Numbered from the stretch's first letter, positions 1-9,228 are shown. The stretch is DNA of 64,000 bases from Massilia phyllostachyos (GCF_021044825.1 NZ_JAJNOC010000001.1:62001-126000), one strand, 5' to 3'. Translations and numbers: made by a program. Notes: a model not told the origin generated them from the letters alone.

Positions 1-3000
1 CGATCTCGCGCAGCAAGGCAATTAGCCGATCATTGGATCCCCCCGCCCCGCCAAGCCACGAGTTGAAATAGAAACCGTCGAGAATGCGGTTCTGGGTCTC
101 TTCACCGCCGTTCTGATAGAGTTGGTGAATGCCGTCACAGTCCTGGGTGCCCACCAGCATGAATGCCAGCGCCGAACGCAGGTCGCGCATGGTGATATGC
201 AGTCGCCCGCGGAGGTGGGTAATAGTGTAGAGCATCTTTAAGCGCTCAATCACCTTGGGTCCGGCAACCGGGTCTTGGAAGGTTCGGGCGTTATGGTTGG
301 CAAAGCACTTGCCCTTGAGGTCACATTTCTCGCAGGCCTTCCAGTATTCCTGTTGTGTCATGCGGGCGATCAACCGTTCCAGGATCGAAGGCTGACCTTC
401 CTCGGGTTCGGCGACCACCGAGCGTAGGTTGAGGTTAATGACCGCGATACCGCCCTCCGGAGCGGCCCCGGCCAAACCCTGCTGGATTTGCTTGGCGAGC
501 AGCGGGAACTCCTCGTCATGCTCCAGGAAGAAATCGACCAGCCGCCCCTCGTTGATAGCGATCAGGCGGGTCTGATTCGCGGGCCAGCTTGAGGCGTCCT
601 TGCCCGCGAAGGGAGTAAAGAACTTCTGCAGTACGGCATCGTTACGCTCGTCGCCTTCATCTTGGCTGCCGTCGTAGTTGCTCTGGTACGTATGCCCCTT
701 GAGCTGGAACACAGCCCCATTTGCGCCGCGCTGCATATGTGCGCCTTTGCTCTCGGCAAAAGCCTCGAATTGCTGAATGAAGGCCGTCTTACCGTCACCG
801 GCGTTACCACTGATGATCACGAGGCGGAACTCGCCCTTGAGTAGCGCAGGCTTGAGTTTTTCGTCCAGATAGGTTGGCACATAGGTGGCCTTACCAACTT
901 CGTCGAGGCCACGGGTGCCCGCGTTGGACACCTGGCTCTGGCTGTAGAGGGTCAACAGGTGGGAGACAAAGGGATTGGTGTTGGGCTTAATCGGCTCGAA
1001 GCCCAGCTTGGACACCACCTTGGGTCCGGCACCGATCTCACCGGTGGTGCTACCTGCCCGCAGGCGCTTGACTTCGGCCATAACGTTCAAGAACTCATCA
1101 ACTGAAGCGAAGCGATCCTTGCGCTCAGGCGCGATCATCTTCGCCAGCATATTGACCAGCGACGAGCTGAGGTCGGCGCAGCCTTTGAACTGCTTAGGGT
1201 CCTTGGGCTGCGTCTTGATCGGCGGCGTGGGGGCGTCGAAAGGATACTTGCCGGTCAGGCACTCATAGAAGGAGATGCCCAGGGCATAGAGGTCGCGGTC
1301 TATCCGAGCCGAAGCATCCGGCTCGGAGGAGTAGTCGTAATCCGGCGGCAGGTAGCGACGCGTGCCCCCGCCGCCTTGAACCTCGTCGTTCTCGGAGACG
1401 GCAACGTTGAAATCGATGATGCGGACACCCTTATCGGTCCACAGCAGGTTGGAGGGCTTGACGTCCTGATGGTAAACGCCGTGCTTATGAAGATGGGCCA
1501 GCCCATCGGCAGCCTCGCGCACGATGCGCACTGCATCATCCAGCGACAGCGCCTCGGCATCGATCAGATCGGAGACGTCCAGACCTTCCACATACTCAAA
1601 GACGATGTACGGCGTCTGTTTGGCATCGGCCATGCGGTCCGCCCAGATCACTTTCACCACATGCGGATGGTCGGGCAGATTGGTCAGGGTCTTGTACTCG
1701 CGGCGCAGCCGTTCGTACACGCTACGGCGGTCCTTAGTCACCAGCTTGATCACCCGCACCACATCGCCCAGAGAATCGAACACCTTGTAGGCCACGCCGA
1801 AGCCACCGCTGCCCAGCTTCTTTTGAATGCGGAAGCGATCCGCCAGGATGAAATCTTGCGGCAGTTCCATAAGATTATCTGGAAGCTGCGGTACAACTAC
1901 GACCGGACTGCTCGCATCCGGGGTGGAATCGTTCTTAGCCTCGGGCAGAATTAAGTCATCCAAGGCCCTGCGGGCGATGGCCGCGCTGGTGTGCCGATCC
2001 TCGGGGTCGAACTCGCAGAACTTCTGCAGCCACTCGTCCATCCCCTTGGGCAGATCCGGCTTGTGCTCCGAGGGTTTCATCGGAAACTTGCCGTCGGCCT
2101 CCATCATCTGGTCGACGCCTTCAAAGGGCAGCTCGCCGGTCAGCAGCTCATAGAAGATCAGCCCGGCGGCGTAGAGGTCGGAGGCGATGCTGGCCTGGGT
2201 CGGGTCTTTGAAGCACTCCGGAGCCTGATAGGTGACTTCCAGATCATCTACCACCTGATCGGCGATGGTGAAGGTGCGGTTCTTGCCAACCCGGGCAAAA
2301 TCGAAACCGGTCACGCGCGCCTGGCCGCCCTTGGTCACCAGAACGGCGTCCGGTGTGAGATTACGGTGGATCACCTCATGCCGGTGCGCATGGTCCAGGG
2401 CCGATAGCACGTCGCGCATCACCTGAAGCTTCTGGTCAAACGTCAGCGCCAAAGAGGCCTTGTTGATGTGCAGGCGCAGGGCCTGGCCGGGCAGGTCCTC
2501 GATTACTAGCACTACATTATGTTCGTCGTCGGAAATGAACAGATCCTTTACCGCCAGCACATTGGCGTGGGTCGGCATGTTTGCTACGGCGCGATAGGCG
2601 TTGCTGATCTTCTTGAATTCTTCCCTGCGAACGGCCTCGTCCTGGTACGGATCGGCCTGATAGACACGCAGACGGGCCATACCGCCGCTCTTGCCCAACA
2701 GGTTGTGCTTGGCGCGGTACTCGGTATAGCGGTCGGTGCCGCCGAGCTTCTCTTCCACCTGCCAGTCGCGGAACACCAGCGCCGCACTCTTGGGCTTGGC
2801 ATTGCCGGTGATCGCCTTGGCGATCTGGGAGTGGAAGCGGCTGATGTTATCCAGCCGGTTTTCGGGGATGCGGCTCGCGTCGCGGAAGTATTTCAGGCAA
2901 TGCTTAAAGTCGGTTACGTCTGGGCTGTCGATGCCGGCCTGATCAAAGACGGCAGCGTCATTGGCGGTGAGCAGCACGGTGGCATGCACATGAGCCTTGC

Positions 3001-3337
3001 GCAGCTCGATCAGGCCGGTGTTGCTCTCGCGGACGATCGTGGCCATGGTCTTAGCATGGCTGCGCAGTTTGGCCAGCGGCGAGAAGAAGGGCTGCCGCCC
3101 CTCGGGATACCATTTGGAACCATACACATCAATGTTGCCCCGTGTCCCTTTGACATCCACCAGATACACTGCGTGAGGCGCAAGGATGGCGATGTCGATT
3201 TCGAACACCTCATTACCCTGGCGCATCTCGAAGTTGTGGAAGATCAGCCAGCCATCGGGCAGATGATCCCGAAGAAAACCAATCGCCTGGCGTTCAGATT
3301 CGTTCACGGGTTGCCCGATGGGTATGACCTTTGCCAT
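1..3337 (-). CDS. Giant NERD-kinase-kinase-NTPase protein of a methylation-linked defence operon (partial)
   Basis: About 1,112 codons are visible and the C-terminus is off the left edge. Domains in order: a NERD nuclease-related domain (about residues 10-130, with IDIAIL and YLVDVKG); a first kinase-like domain (about 220-480) whose catalytic loop reads HRNLTPD, so the usual HRD aspartate is missing; a second kinase domain (from about 500) with a GSGGFG loop, the ATP lysine in RVIKLV, HQDVKPSN near 625 and DFN for DFG; then a P-loop domain with GNAGDGKTAF near 845 and a CEKCDLKGKC cysteine cluster. The second kinase looks active and the first looks like a pseudokinase. The start is an ATG overlapping the stop of the upstream gene (TAATG), behind a strong GGAGGGAGGG ribosome site. 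By analogy with PglW and the MADS kinase it is probably a sensor or regulator of the system; that role is inferred. Confidence 0.85.
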   Translation of the reverse strand, partial: MAKVIPIGQPVNESERQAIGFLRDHLPDGWLIFHNFEMRQGNEVFEIDIAILAPHAVYLVDVKGTRGNIDVYGSKWYPEGRQPFFSPLAKLRSHAKTMATIVRESNTGLIELRKAHVHATVLLTANDAAVFDQAGIDSPDVTDFKHCLKYFRDASRIPENRLDNISRFHSQIAKAITGNAKPKSAALVFRDWQVEEKLGGTDRYTEYRAKHNLLGKSGGMARLRVYQADPYQDEAVRREEFKKISNAYRAVANMPTHANVLAVKDLFISDDEHNVVLVIEDLPGQALRLHINKASLALTFDQKLQVMRDVLSALDHAHRHEVIHRNLTPDAVLVTKGGQARVTGFDFARVGKNRTFTIADQVVDDLEVTYQAPECFKDPTQASIASDLYAAGLIFYELLTGELPFEGVDQMMEADGKFPMKPSEHKPDLPKGMDEWLQKFCEFDPEDRHTSAAIARRALDDLILPEAKNDSTPDASSPVVVVPQLPDNLMELPQDFILADRFRIQKKLGSGGFGVAYKVFDSLGDVVRVIKLVTKDRRSVYERLRREYKTLTNLPDHPHVVKVIWADRMADAKQTPYIVFEYVEGLDVSDLIDAEALSLDDAVRIVREAADGLAHLHKHGVYHQDVKPSNLLWTDKGVRIIDFNVAVSENDEVQGGGGTRRYLPPDYDYSSEPDASARIDRDLYALGISFYECLTGKYPFDAPTPPIKTQPKDPKQFKGCADLSSSLVNMLAKMIAPERKDRFASVDEFLNVMAEVKRLRAGSTTGEIGAGPKVVSKLGFEPIKPNTNPFVSHLLTLYSQSQVSNAGTRGLDEVGKATYVPTYLDEKLKPALLKGEFRLVIISGNAGDGKTAFIQQFEAFAESKGAHMQRGANGAVFQLKGHTYQSNYDGSQDEGDERNDAVLQKFFTPFAGKDASSWPANQTRLIAINEGRLVDFFLEHDEEFPLLAKQIQQGLAGAAPEGGIAVINLNLRSVVAEPEEGQPSILERLIARMTQQEYWKACEKCDLKGKCFANHNARTFQDPVAGPKVIERLKMLYTITHLRGRLHITMRDLRSALAFMLVGTQDCDGIHQLYQNGGEETQNRILDGFYFNSWLGGAGGSNDRLIALLREI

Positions 3338-4752
3338 TAGTGCCCTCCCTCCTCAATAGTACGTTCGATGAGAGAGCGTGCTTCGTCTTCTAACTTAATG
3401 GCCTCATCGCGAGACTGATAAGCCTCCATGACCAAGTCATGACACTTCTTACGGACCGCCTGATCTGGATAAGGGATCGGTAAAGACGGCAGAACAGCAT
3501 AGTGAAAATCTTGGAGTTTGCTTCCTGTCGAGGCAGAGCGAAGCATCCGGAATGCGGTTTCTGAACGCATAAATGCAAACAGTGCCCCGCGTTCGATAAT
3601 AGTTTCATCTCCAATAACCCTCAGAAAATGCTGAGAGTACGCTCGCTCCAGCGTGGCTCCTGTAATAAACTCAGAACGACAAAACAGTTCACTTTCACCC
3701 AGTGTTCCTTGGGCAGCAACAAGGATAGTTCCATCCTGTACAAGCACTTCAGTTCCGACAGATTTCTTTGCAATCCAACGCCCTTCGGGCCTCAACCAGA
3801 ATATCTGCTTTTGGCCTATCAACTGATATGCGTATTCAGGGTCTGCATCGATTCTTTTGAAACGCGGTCCGCTCTTTAGTGTGCCGTCGAGACATAATTC
3901 TGCTAAAGGCTTCCATTGCCCCTGCTTGATTCTCTCGCAAAGCCGATTAAACCGGGGGTTAAAGTTTAATGCGCGAAGAGACTGCACACCCGCTTTAGCT
4001 GTAAAACCAAGATCTGATCCCCAAGAATGCCAATCGCTTGGACTGATGTCCTTCAGACCAACAGAATCGAAATAGAGCTCTGTTGCCTGATTTAAGTTTG
4101 CCTGGTATTTGGTAAGCAGTGCAGCAGATTTCTCAACAAGGTCATGGGCCTTCTGCTCAATAGTATTTCCGAGCCGTGGAACCAAGAGGTCGGCAAAATG
4201 CTTTGGTTCAAGATGAGTAATTACCGAACCGTATTTCCCGGAAACAACAAATGGGACGCCGAATCTCGTGCAGAGATACGCATTCAGGTATCCCGAGAGT
4301 ATTCGATTTGGATCCGCAACGATCTTCAGGATGTCTTGGTTGGACCAAACGTCATTCATGTCCGCACGTGCATAGATGGTCCTTCCTACCGTTCCAGAAC
4401 ACGTAATTAACGTCATCCCCTCATGAACCCGCAAGTAGTTGAGCTTTCTCGAGTGCGCGTCCTTCTTGCTCAAAAGAGGCAACCGACTCAAATCAGCCTG
4501 CATCATGAAAGTGGTTGTTAAAAACGGAACACCGTGGTGTGCATCATCAACATAATTCCGTTCAAACTGAGGACCGTTGTAAATCCCCCCATCATGACCT
4601 GCTGTCAAATCGGGAAGTACATCAGTTTTGTGTTTTTTTAGGAGTTCGCGAATCTCGACCGCGCCGGACATATAAGGGCCGCAGTCGAGCCGCCGACCAG
4701 TGCTTTCCAGCCAGGTACTTGGAATCGCTTTTACTTGGAACTTTCTACTCAT
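3337..4752 (-). CDS. Type I-like specificity (S) subunit
   Basis: This 471-residue protein has the two-part layout of HsdS proteins. A first target-recognition region (about 30-190, with GMTLITCSGTVGRTIYA) is followed by a coiled segment (about 190-240, KAHDLVEKSAALLTKYQ). A second target-recognition region (about 250-430, with LVAAQGTLGESELF) is followed by a second coiled segment at the C-terminus (KKCHDLVMEAYQSRDEAIKLE). It would give DNA sequence specificity to the adjacent methylases and dock them as M2S-type complexes. The start overlaps the methylase stop by four bases (ATGA) and is preceded by GAGGTGA, so translation is probably coupled. Family assignment is by layout and motif style; the target sequence cannot be read from the protein. 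Confidence 0.8.
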   Translation of the reverse strand: MSRKFQVKAIPSTWLESTGRRLDCGPYMSGAVEIRELLKKHKTDVLPDLTAGHDGGIYNGPQFERNYVDDAHHGVPFLTTTFMMQADLSRLPLLSKKDAHSRKLNYLRVHEGMTLITCSGTVGRTIYARADMNDVWSNQDILKIVADPNRILSGYLNAYLCTRFGVPFVVSGKYGSVITHLEPKHFADLLVPRLGNTIEQKAHDLVEKSAALLTKYQANLNQATELYFDSVGLKDISPSDWHSWGSDLGFTAKAGVQSLRALNFNPRFNRLCERIKQGQWKPLAELCLDGTLKSGPRFKRIDADPEYAYQLIGQKQIFWLRPEGRWIAKKSVGTEVLVQDGTILVAAQGTLGESELFCRSEFITGATLERAYSQHFLRVIGDETIIERGALFAFMRSETAFRMLRSASTGSKLQDFHYAVLPSLPIPYPDQAVRKKCHDLVMEAYQSRDEAIKLEDEARSLIERTIEEGGH

Positions 4753-6767
4753 AGCGTCACCTCGCCGGTCGCACGGAATTCTTTATATTTCTCTGCCACC
4801 AGCGGCAGTTCGTCATCAATACGCGGCGCACGTTTTGTGACACGCCGTACCTCAATCTGACCGCCATTACGTACTCGCTCAATGACGTTCTCTTCAAAGA
4901 TCAGCACTTCACCATCAGGCGCACGCTGAAACAGTTTTCCACGAGTATCTTCTCCGGCCCGACCCACCACAGCCATGAAGACTTTATATTCCGGGTGGTC
5001 GGTATTGATTAGCTCCTCTTGGCTGCGACGACGCAGCACTAGCAAGCTGGGCAAGGCGGGGGCCAGGCCATACTCCTTCACGGTGACTTTGAACGGCTCC
5101 ACCGGCAGGTCAACCGAGGCCATGACCTCGAAGTGACGCAGAATCCACCAGCGCACGTATTCATCGCCGGGATTGCCCAGCAAGCCATCAGGCAACAGGA
5201 TTCCCACTCGGCCGGTTCCGGGCTTCACCCATTGTAGGGCGCGTTCAATAAACAGCACCTCGGGAGGGACACCGCCGGTGTTCAATTCGCCAGTGTTGCG
5301 GAATCCGCCTTCATCGTCGCGCTCCCAAATATTGCCCAGGTCATAATGCTGCAGGATGGAGGTGTCGCTTACCGTATCTTGGGTCGAGAACCAGGGGTTG
5401 AGCAAAACTATGTCCATGCTGCCCAGCGGCATGGCAGGACGGGCGGCTTCAATGCCATCCAAATCTCCATCCGGGAAGGTGCGGGCATCAATGCGAAATA
5501 CGCGGCCGGGGTTGCCAGTGGTGAACAGCAGGTTCATGCGGCTGGCCACTGCCAGAAACGGATCGATGTCGCAGCCCAGGGCATTGCTGGCCGCCCAGGC
5601 GGCGGTTTCGTTTTGCGCCTGGCGAATCTGTTCTTTGGTGGCCTCATCAGGCGTGGCCCCCATAGCGGCGAGCTTCTTTTTGAAGATGTGCACGGCGGTC
5701 ATGGCCAGGAAAGTGCCTGTACCGCTAGAGCAGTCCATAATGCGTTCGCCGGGTTGCGGGTCGAACATATTCACCGCTAGTTCGGCCACGTTAAGCGGCG
5801 TGGGGTAGCGGCCCTCGCGGCCGTCCATCACGCTGCGGGCGACCGCACGGAAGGCCCCGGTACGGTAACGAGGCTGGGTTTCGCTCAGGGAGTAGCGGGC
5901 TAGTTCCATGACCAAGCGGGCAATCTCATTTGGTTCCAGCGTCAAATCCCAGCCGCGTGTCAGTAGGTTTGGTTGCCAGGCCTTGGCAGCGGCAATGGAT
6001 GCAATGATGCGCCGTGCAATAGCCTGTTGGCCTGCCTCGGTGAAAGGTTCGTCGCCCCTGATCCAGAACTTGCGCTCGCCGGTCGGTAGCGTCTCGTCGT
6101 GGATCTTGGCCAGCATCAGCACTGCCAACTGTTTGAACGAATCCTTGTGGTCGAGCCCCAGGTTGCGGTTCAGATACTGACGGCAGCGCATCAGGGCGTC
6201 TTCCAGATCCTCCGCCTCGGCGCTGATCTGAATGACACCGCCGGTGCGGTCGAGATCGGCAGTGCGTTCGCCTGGAACCGGCCAGACACCCAGGGGCTCG
6301 GGCCGGACCTCGAAGCGGGTGCGTTGGACCTGGAACAGGAATTCTTCCTGGCCGTTAGTCCACATGCCCAGAGTCGCGCCAGGAATTAGCTCCAGCAGCT
6401 CCGTGAGCTCACGTAGGTCGGCGTCCGCCTCGGTAATGGAGCGGAGCTTGTCGCGCTTCTTCTGGTTCTTGCAGACGATGATCCGCTGTAGGTTGTCATT
6501 GTTGTGCTCCGCATTGGGACGGAATACCGCGATATCGATGCGCTTGCGCCCCTGGCCGGAGAGCTGGGGGTTATAGTTCACCTCCAGGTCGTTCCGATCA
6601 AACCCATAGCTTTCGATGAGCTGGCGCAGAACCTTCTGCACTAGCAGCTTCTTGGCCGAGGCGCTTTCCTTGTTGCCGGTCAGGATGTCGATAAAAAAAT
6701 TATCCGGTCCGTTCTCTTCGGCAGCATCCTGCTGGGCTTTAATGATGTCGTCGTCCTGGTCGCGCAT
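4749..6767 (-). CDS. Divergent N6-adenine DNA methylase, second paralogue, with NPWF in place of NPPF
   Basis: This 672-residue paralogue of the next gene upstream has the HsdM/N6_Mtase fold. The N-terminal 160 residues (SAKKLLVQKVLRQLIESYGF, KRIDIAVF, IIVCKNQKK, TNGQEEFLF) resemble the HSDR_N domain of type I R subunits but lack the acidic residue of the nuclease ExK. The SAM-binding motif near residue 343 reads DCSSGTGTF instead of DPSCGTGGF. The catalytic motif near 456 reads NPWF instead of NPPF. Both departures suggest weakened or lost catalysis, so it may be a structural or target-recognition partner of the canonical methylase. It starts at an ATG that shares one base with the upstream stop (TAATG) and ends overlapping the S-subunit start by four bases. 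The loss of activity is an inference. Confidence 0.85.
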   Translation of the reverse strand: MRDQDDDIIKAQQDAAEENGPDNFFIDILTGNKESASAKKLLVQKVLRQLIESYGFDRNDLEVNYNPQLSGQGRKRIDIAVFRPNAEHNNDNLQRIIVCKNQKKRDKLRSITEADADLRELTELLELIPGATLGMWTNGQEEFLFQVQRTRFEVRPEPLGVWPVPGERTADLDRTGGVIQISAEAEDLEDALMRCRQYLNRNLGLDHKDSFKQLAVLMLAKIHDETLPTGERKFWIRGDEPFTEAGQQAIARRIIASIAAAKAWQPNLLTRGWDLTLEPNEIARLVMELARYSLSETQPRYRTGAFRAVARSVMDGREGRYPTPLNVAELAVNMFDPQPGERIMDCSSGTGTFLAMTAVHIFKKKLAAMGATPDEATKEQIRQAQNETAAWAASNALGCDIDPFLAVASRMNLLFTTGNPGRVFRIDARTFPDGDLDGIEAARPAMPLGSMDIVLLNPWFSTQDTVSDTSILQHYDLGNIWERDDEGGFRNTGELNTGGVPPEVLFIERALQWVKPGTGRVGILLPDGLLGNPGDEYVRWWILRHFEVMASVDLPVEPFKVTVKEYGLAPALPSLLVLRRRSQEELINTDHPEYKVFMAVVGRAGEDTRGKLFQRAPDGEVLIFEENVIERVRNGGQIEVRRVTKRAPRIDDELPLVAEKYKEFRATGEVTL

Positions 6768-8842
6768 TATGCCGCCACCTTTACCCCGTTTTGTTTTTGG
6801 CCGCGGTCAGTGCCTGAATTCTCACTGGTGAGTGGCAGGTCATTGCATTCCTTTAGAAACTCTCGATATTTCCGGGCGATTAGTGGCAGATCGTTGTCTT
6901 CGATCTTTTCCTGCCGCGTAAGTGTTCTCTCGACCCAGCCACTCTTGCGATGGAATCGCTCGGTGAACTGCCTGGGTTCGAGGATCTCTTCGCCGTCCGG
7001 CGTACGCTTGTAGAGCTTGTTGCCACGACGGTCGAACCCAACCTTGTCGGCTACCGCCATGAAGATAGGATATTCCTCCACTCCACCTAGAGCCTCGGCG
7101 CGTTTTTCCTCTTCACTCTTGCGGCGTAAGAACAGAAGGCTGGTAAGGATGTTGACATTTGCCTCGGCGATAAAAGCTTCCACAGGAAGATCGACGGAGG
7201 CAAGTACCTGCGATTCACGCATAATCCACCAGCGGATGTATTCCGCCGCTGGATTGCCGAGAACGCCATCGGGCAGGACGATACCCATGCGGCCGGTGCC
7301 CGGTTTGAGCCACTTGATACAACGCTCGATAAACAGAATTTCGGGAGCAACGCTGCCTTTAAGTACGCCATTATTGCGAAAGCCGCCTTCGCCATCGGAC
7401 TCCCAGTTATGGGCCAGCTCGTACTGCTCCAGAATATGTTTGTCGGTAATTGGAATGTCCGAGCCGAACGGAGGATTGGCGGCGATAATATCCACCGACC
7501 CTAGCGGAATCTCCTTCTTGGCGCTCGTCAAATCGGCCAGATGTCCTAAGGGAAATTCCAGCGAGTTGATATTGTAAATATGCCCTCGGCCATCGCCCGC
7601 CAGTACCATGTTCATCTGGGCGGCACGGATCAGGAATGGATCGAAGTCGGCCCCGAAGACGTTGGCAGCCGCATACTCTTTCAGCCGTTCATAAATATTT
7701 AGAAACTCGTTTGTGCTTTCGCTTCCAACTTTAGTGTTTTGCTCATCTCGGAATTTTTTCAGCATGTAGCCTAATGTGGCGACCAGGAATCCGCCCGTTC
7801 CACAACTTGGGTCCAGCAGTTTCTCGTTTTCTTTGGGGTCAAGCATCTCAACAACCAGCTTCACTACGCCTCGCGGAGTGAAATACTGACCACGATCGCC
7901 GCGAAGATTGACTCCCACCAGCTCCTGGTATGCCACACCTTTGGCATCGACATCGGTACGTGTGAAGTCATACTTGGCCAGTTCGGAAACGATAAAGGCC
8001 AGTGCACGGTCGGAGAGGGCAATTTCTTCGTTGCCGCGGAAGATATTTTTGAATTGCTCCTTAACCTCGACGAAGAGCTCCTCGATCCGCCTGCGAATGG
8101 CTTTTCGACCCTCGGCTTCGAACTGCTCTTTGGGGCCTGCCCAGAAGCGGCGCTGCCAGGCCTGACGCTGCTTGGTCCGCAGGTTCTCGTCGTGCATTTT
8201 GCAGAAAATGAGGTAAAGGAACTGCCAAAAGGCGGCGTCCTTAGGCATCCCTTCGTTGCCATGAATGAAATTATGGCAGCGGCGGAAGGTGATCTTTAGC
8301 ATCTCATTGTCGGCGACGCGGGTATGAGCATCAGACATAACCTCCTTGGTGCCAACCGACTCTTCAGCCATCGGCCAGTCGCCGATTGGGATGCACTTGG
8401 TTTCGAAGCGCTTTTGTTCTTTCTCGACAAAGAAGAACTCTAGGCCGTTGGTCCACAAGCCGTACTGGACAGCCTCGACCTCGTGCATGATAGTTTCAAT
8501 TTCTTCAAGATCTTTGGCGGCCTGTTCAAAATCACGGATACGTACAGTGTTCTTGCCGATGTTAGGCTCTTGTCGGCAGAGAACGGCTCGGCCCAGGTTT
8601 TCAATGGAGTGGGCCTTGTCATGGTGGAAGATCGCGATATCCACCTTCTTGCGCCCGCCAATGGAGAAATCCATTTCCATGTCTTCGGGCGAAAACCCAT
8701 ATTCGTGAATAAGGGCACGAACCACCCGCTGGCGGACCAGCTCTTTAGGTGTTTCCTTGACTTGCCTTCCGGTTACATAGTCGAGCGTATACCCGGCTGG
8801 GATAGTGCCCTCTGGATGCTCCTGGTTTTTTTCCCGGCTCAT
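6767..8842 (-). CDS. N6-adenine DNA methylase (M subunit), canonical motifs
   Basis: A type I-like adenine methylase of 691 residues. It has DPSCGTGGF (SAM binding) near residue 345 and NPPF (catalytic) near 452. An N-terminal extension (KELVRQRVVRALIHEYGF, RKKVDIAIF, VLCRQEPN, TNGLEFFFV) matches the HSDR_N style without the ExK residues. I chose the ATG at 8842 because GGAG sits six bases upstream; an in-frame ATG at 8908 would overlap the HTH gene and has no such site. It should methylate adenine at sites chosen by the S subunit, marking self DNA. The tandem divergent paralogue downstream suggests a heteromeric methylase. It is expressed from the same operon as the HTH, S and kinase genes. 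Confidence 0.9.
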   Translation of the reverse strand: MSREKNQEHPEGTIPAGYTLDYVTGRQVKETPKELVRQRVVRALIHEYGFSPEDMEMDFSIGGRKKVDIAIFHHDKAHSIENLGRAVLCRQEPNIGKNTVRIRDFEQAAKDLEEIETIMHEVEAVQYGLWTNGLEFFFVEKEQKRFETKCIPIGDWPMAEESVGTKEVMSDAHTRVADNEMLKITFRRCHNFIHGNEGMPKDAAFWQFLYLIFCKMHDENLRTKQRQAWQRRFWAGPKEQFEAEGRKAIRRRIEELFVEVKEQFKNIFRGNEEIALSDRALAFIVSELAKYDFTRTDVDAKGVAYQELVGVNLRGDRGQYFTPRGVVKLVVEMLDPKENEKLLDPSCGTGGFLVATLGYMLKKFRDEQNTKVGSESTNEFLNIYERLKEYAAANVFGADFDPFLIRAAQMNMVLAGDGRGHIYNINSLEFPLGHLADLTSAKKEIPLGSVDIIAANPPFGSDIPITDKHILEQYELAHNWESDGEGGFRNNGVLKGSVAPEILFIERCIKWLKPGTGRMGIVLPDGVLGNPAAEYIRWWIMRESQVLASVDLPVEAFIAEANVNILTSLLFLRRKSEEEKRAEALGGVEEYPIFMAVADKVGFDRRGNKLYKRTPDGEEILEPRQFTERFHRKSGWVERTLTRQEKIEDNDLPLIARKYREFLKECNDLPLTSENSGTDRGQKQNGVKVAA

Positions 8843-8870
8843 GGAATGCTCCGTCGATTTGATGTTTGAT

Positions 8871-9077
8871 TCATTTTTTCCGTCCTTCTTCGAAGTCCTG
8901 GGTTGCATGCTTCTGTAGCTCTATCCAGGCATCCAGATCCTTTCGAGAGAAACGCCATTGCCCCCTGACCTTGAATGCCGGGAGCTCTCCGTTCTGAGCC
9001 ATGGAGTAGATGGTTTTTTCACTAACTTTCAACAGGGCTGCCACGTCTTTGATCGTTAGCACCTCTTCGCCTTGCAC
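8871..9077 (-). CDS. Small excisionase-family HTH DNA-binding protein, first gene of the defence operon
   Basis: A 68-residue protein that is almost entirely a helix-turn-helix of the excisionase/MerR-like HTH_17 type (VLTIKDVAALLKVSEKTIY, FKVRGQWRFSRKDLDAWI). I placed the start at a GTG (9077) because AGGAG lies seven bases before it. A longer frame from 9170 would add a stretch running through the promoter region with no ribosome site. The methylase gene follows after 28 bases. Such proteins open many methylase-containing defence operons and probably regulate transcription, but an excisionase role for the island cannot be excluded. Confidence 0.75.
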   Translation of the reverse strand: MQGEEVLTIKDVAALLKVSEKTIYSMAQNGELPAFKVRGQWRFSRKDLDAWIELQKHATQDFEEGRKK

Positions 9078-9228
9078 TTGGTTTCTCCTATGATGGTGCC
9101 GGGAACTGTCTATTGACGTGCAGCACACAAGGATTGACACGAAAAGGCATATGGTACTACTAGATGCCACATTTTACCAAAATCGTTTCATGTTGCGCAA
9201 CACAAAACAATGAGATAAAATTTGCGCT
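9078..9228. promoter_or_regulatory. Divergent promoter region between defence operon and XRE gene, with a 12-bp palindrome
   Basis: This 151-base gap separates two genes read in opposite directions, so it must hold both promoters. A perfect 12-bp palindrome, TGTTGCGCAACA, lies at 9191-9202, only 26 bases before the XRE start codon. TAAAAT at 9215-9220 is a plausible -10 box for that gene and would give a very short leader. The palindrome is a good candidate operator for the XRE protein. The promoter for the operon is not obvious by eye. Confidence 0.45.

Noticed and set aside
2519-3340. Plus-strand frame of 273 codons in the island
   Set aside because: It lies opposite the NERD-kinase gene, which is open through the whole stretch and has clear domains. 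The frame looks protein-like only because its complement is coding.
8843-8908. Upstream start for the first methylase at 8908
   Set aside because: It would overlap the HTH gene by 38 bases and lacks a ribosome site. The ATG at 8842 has GGAG six bases before it.
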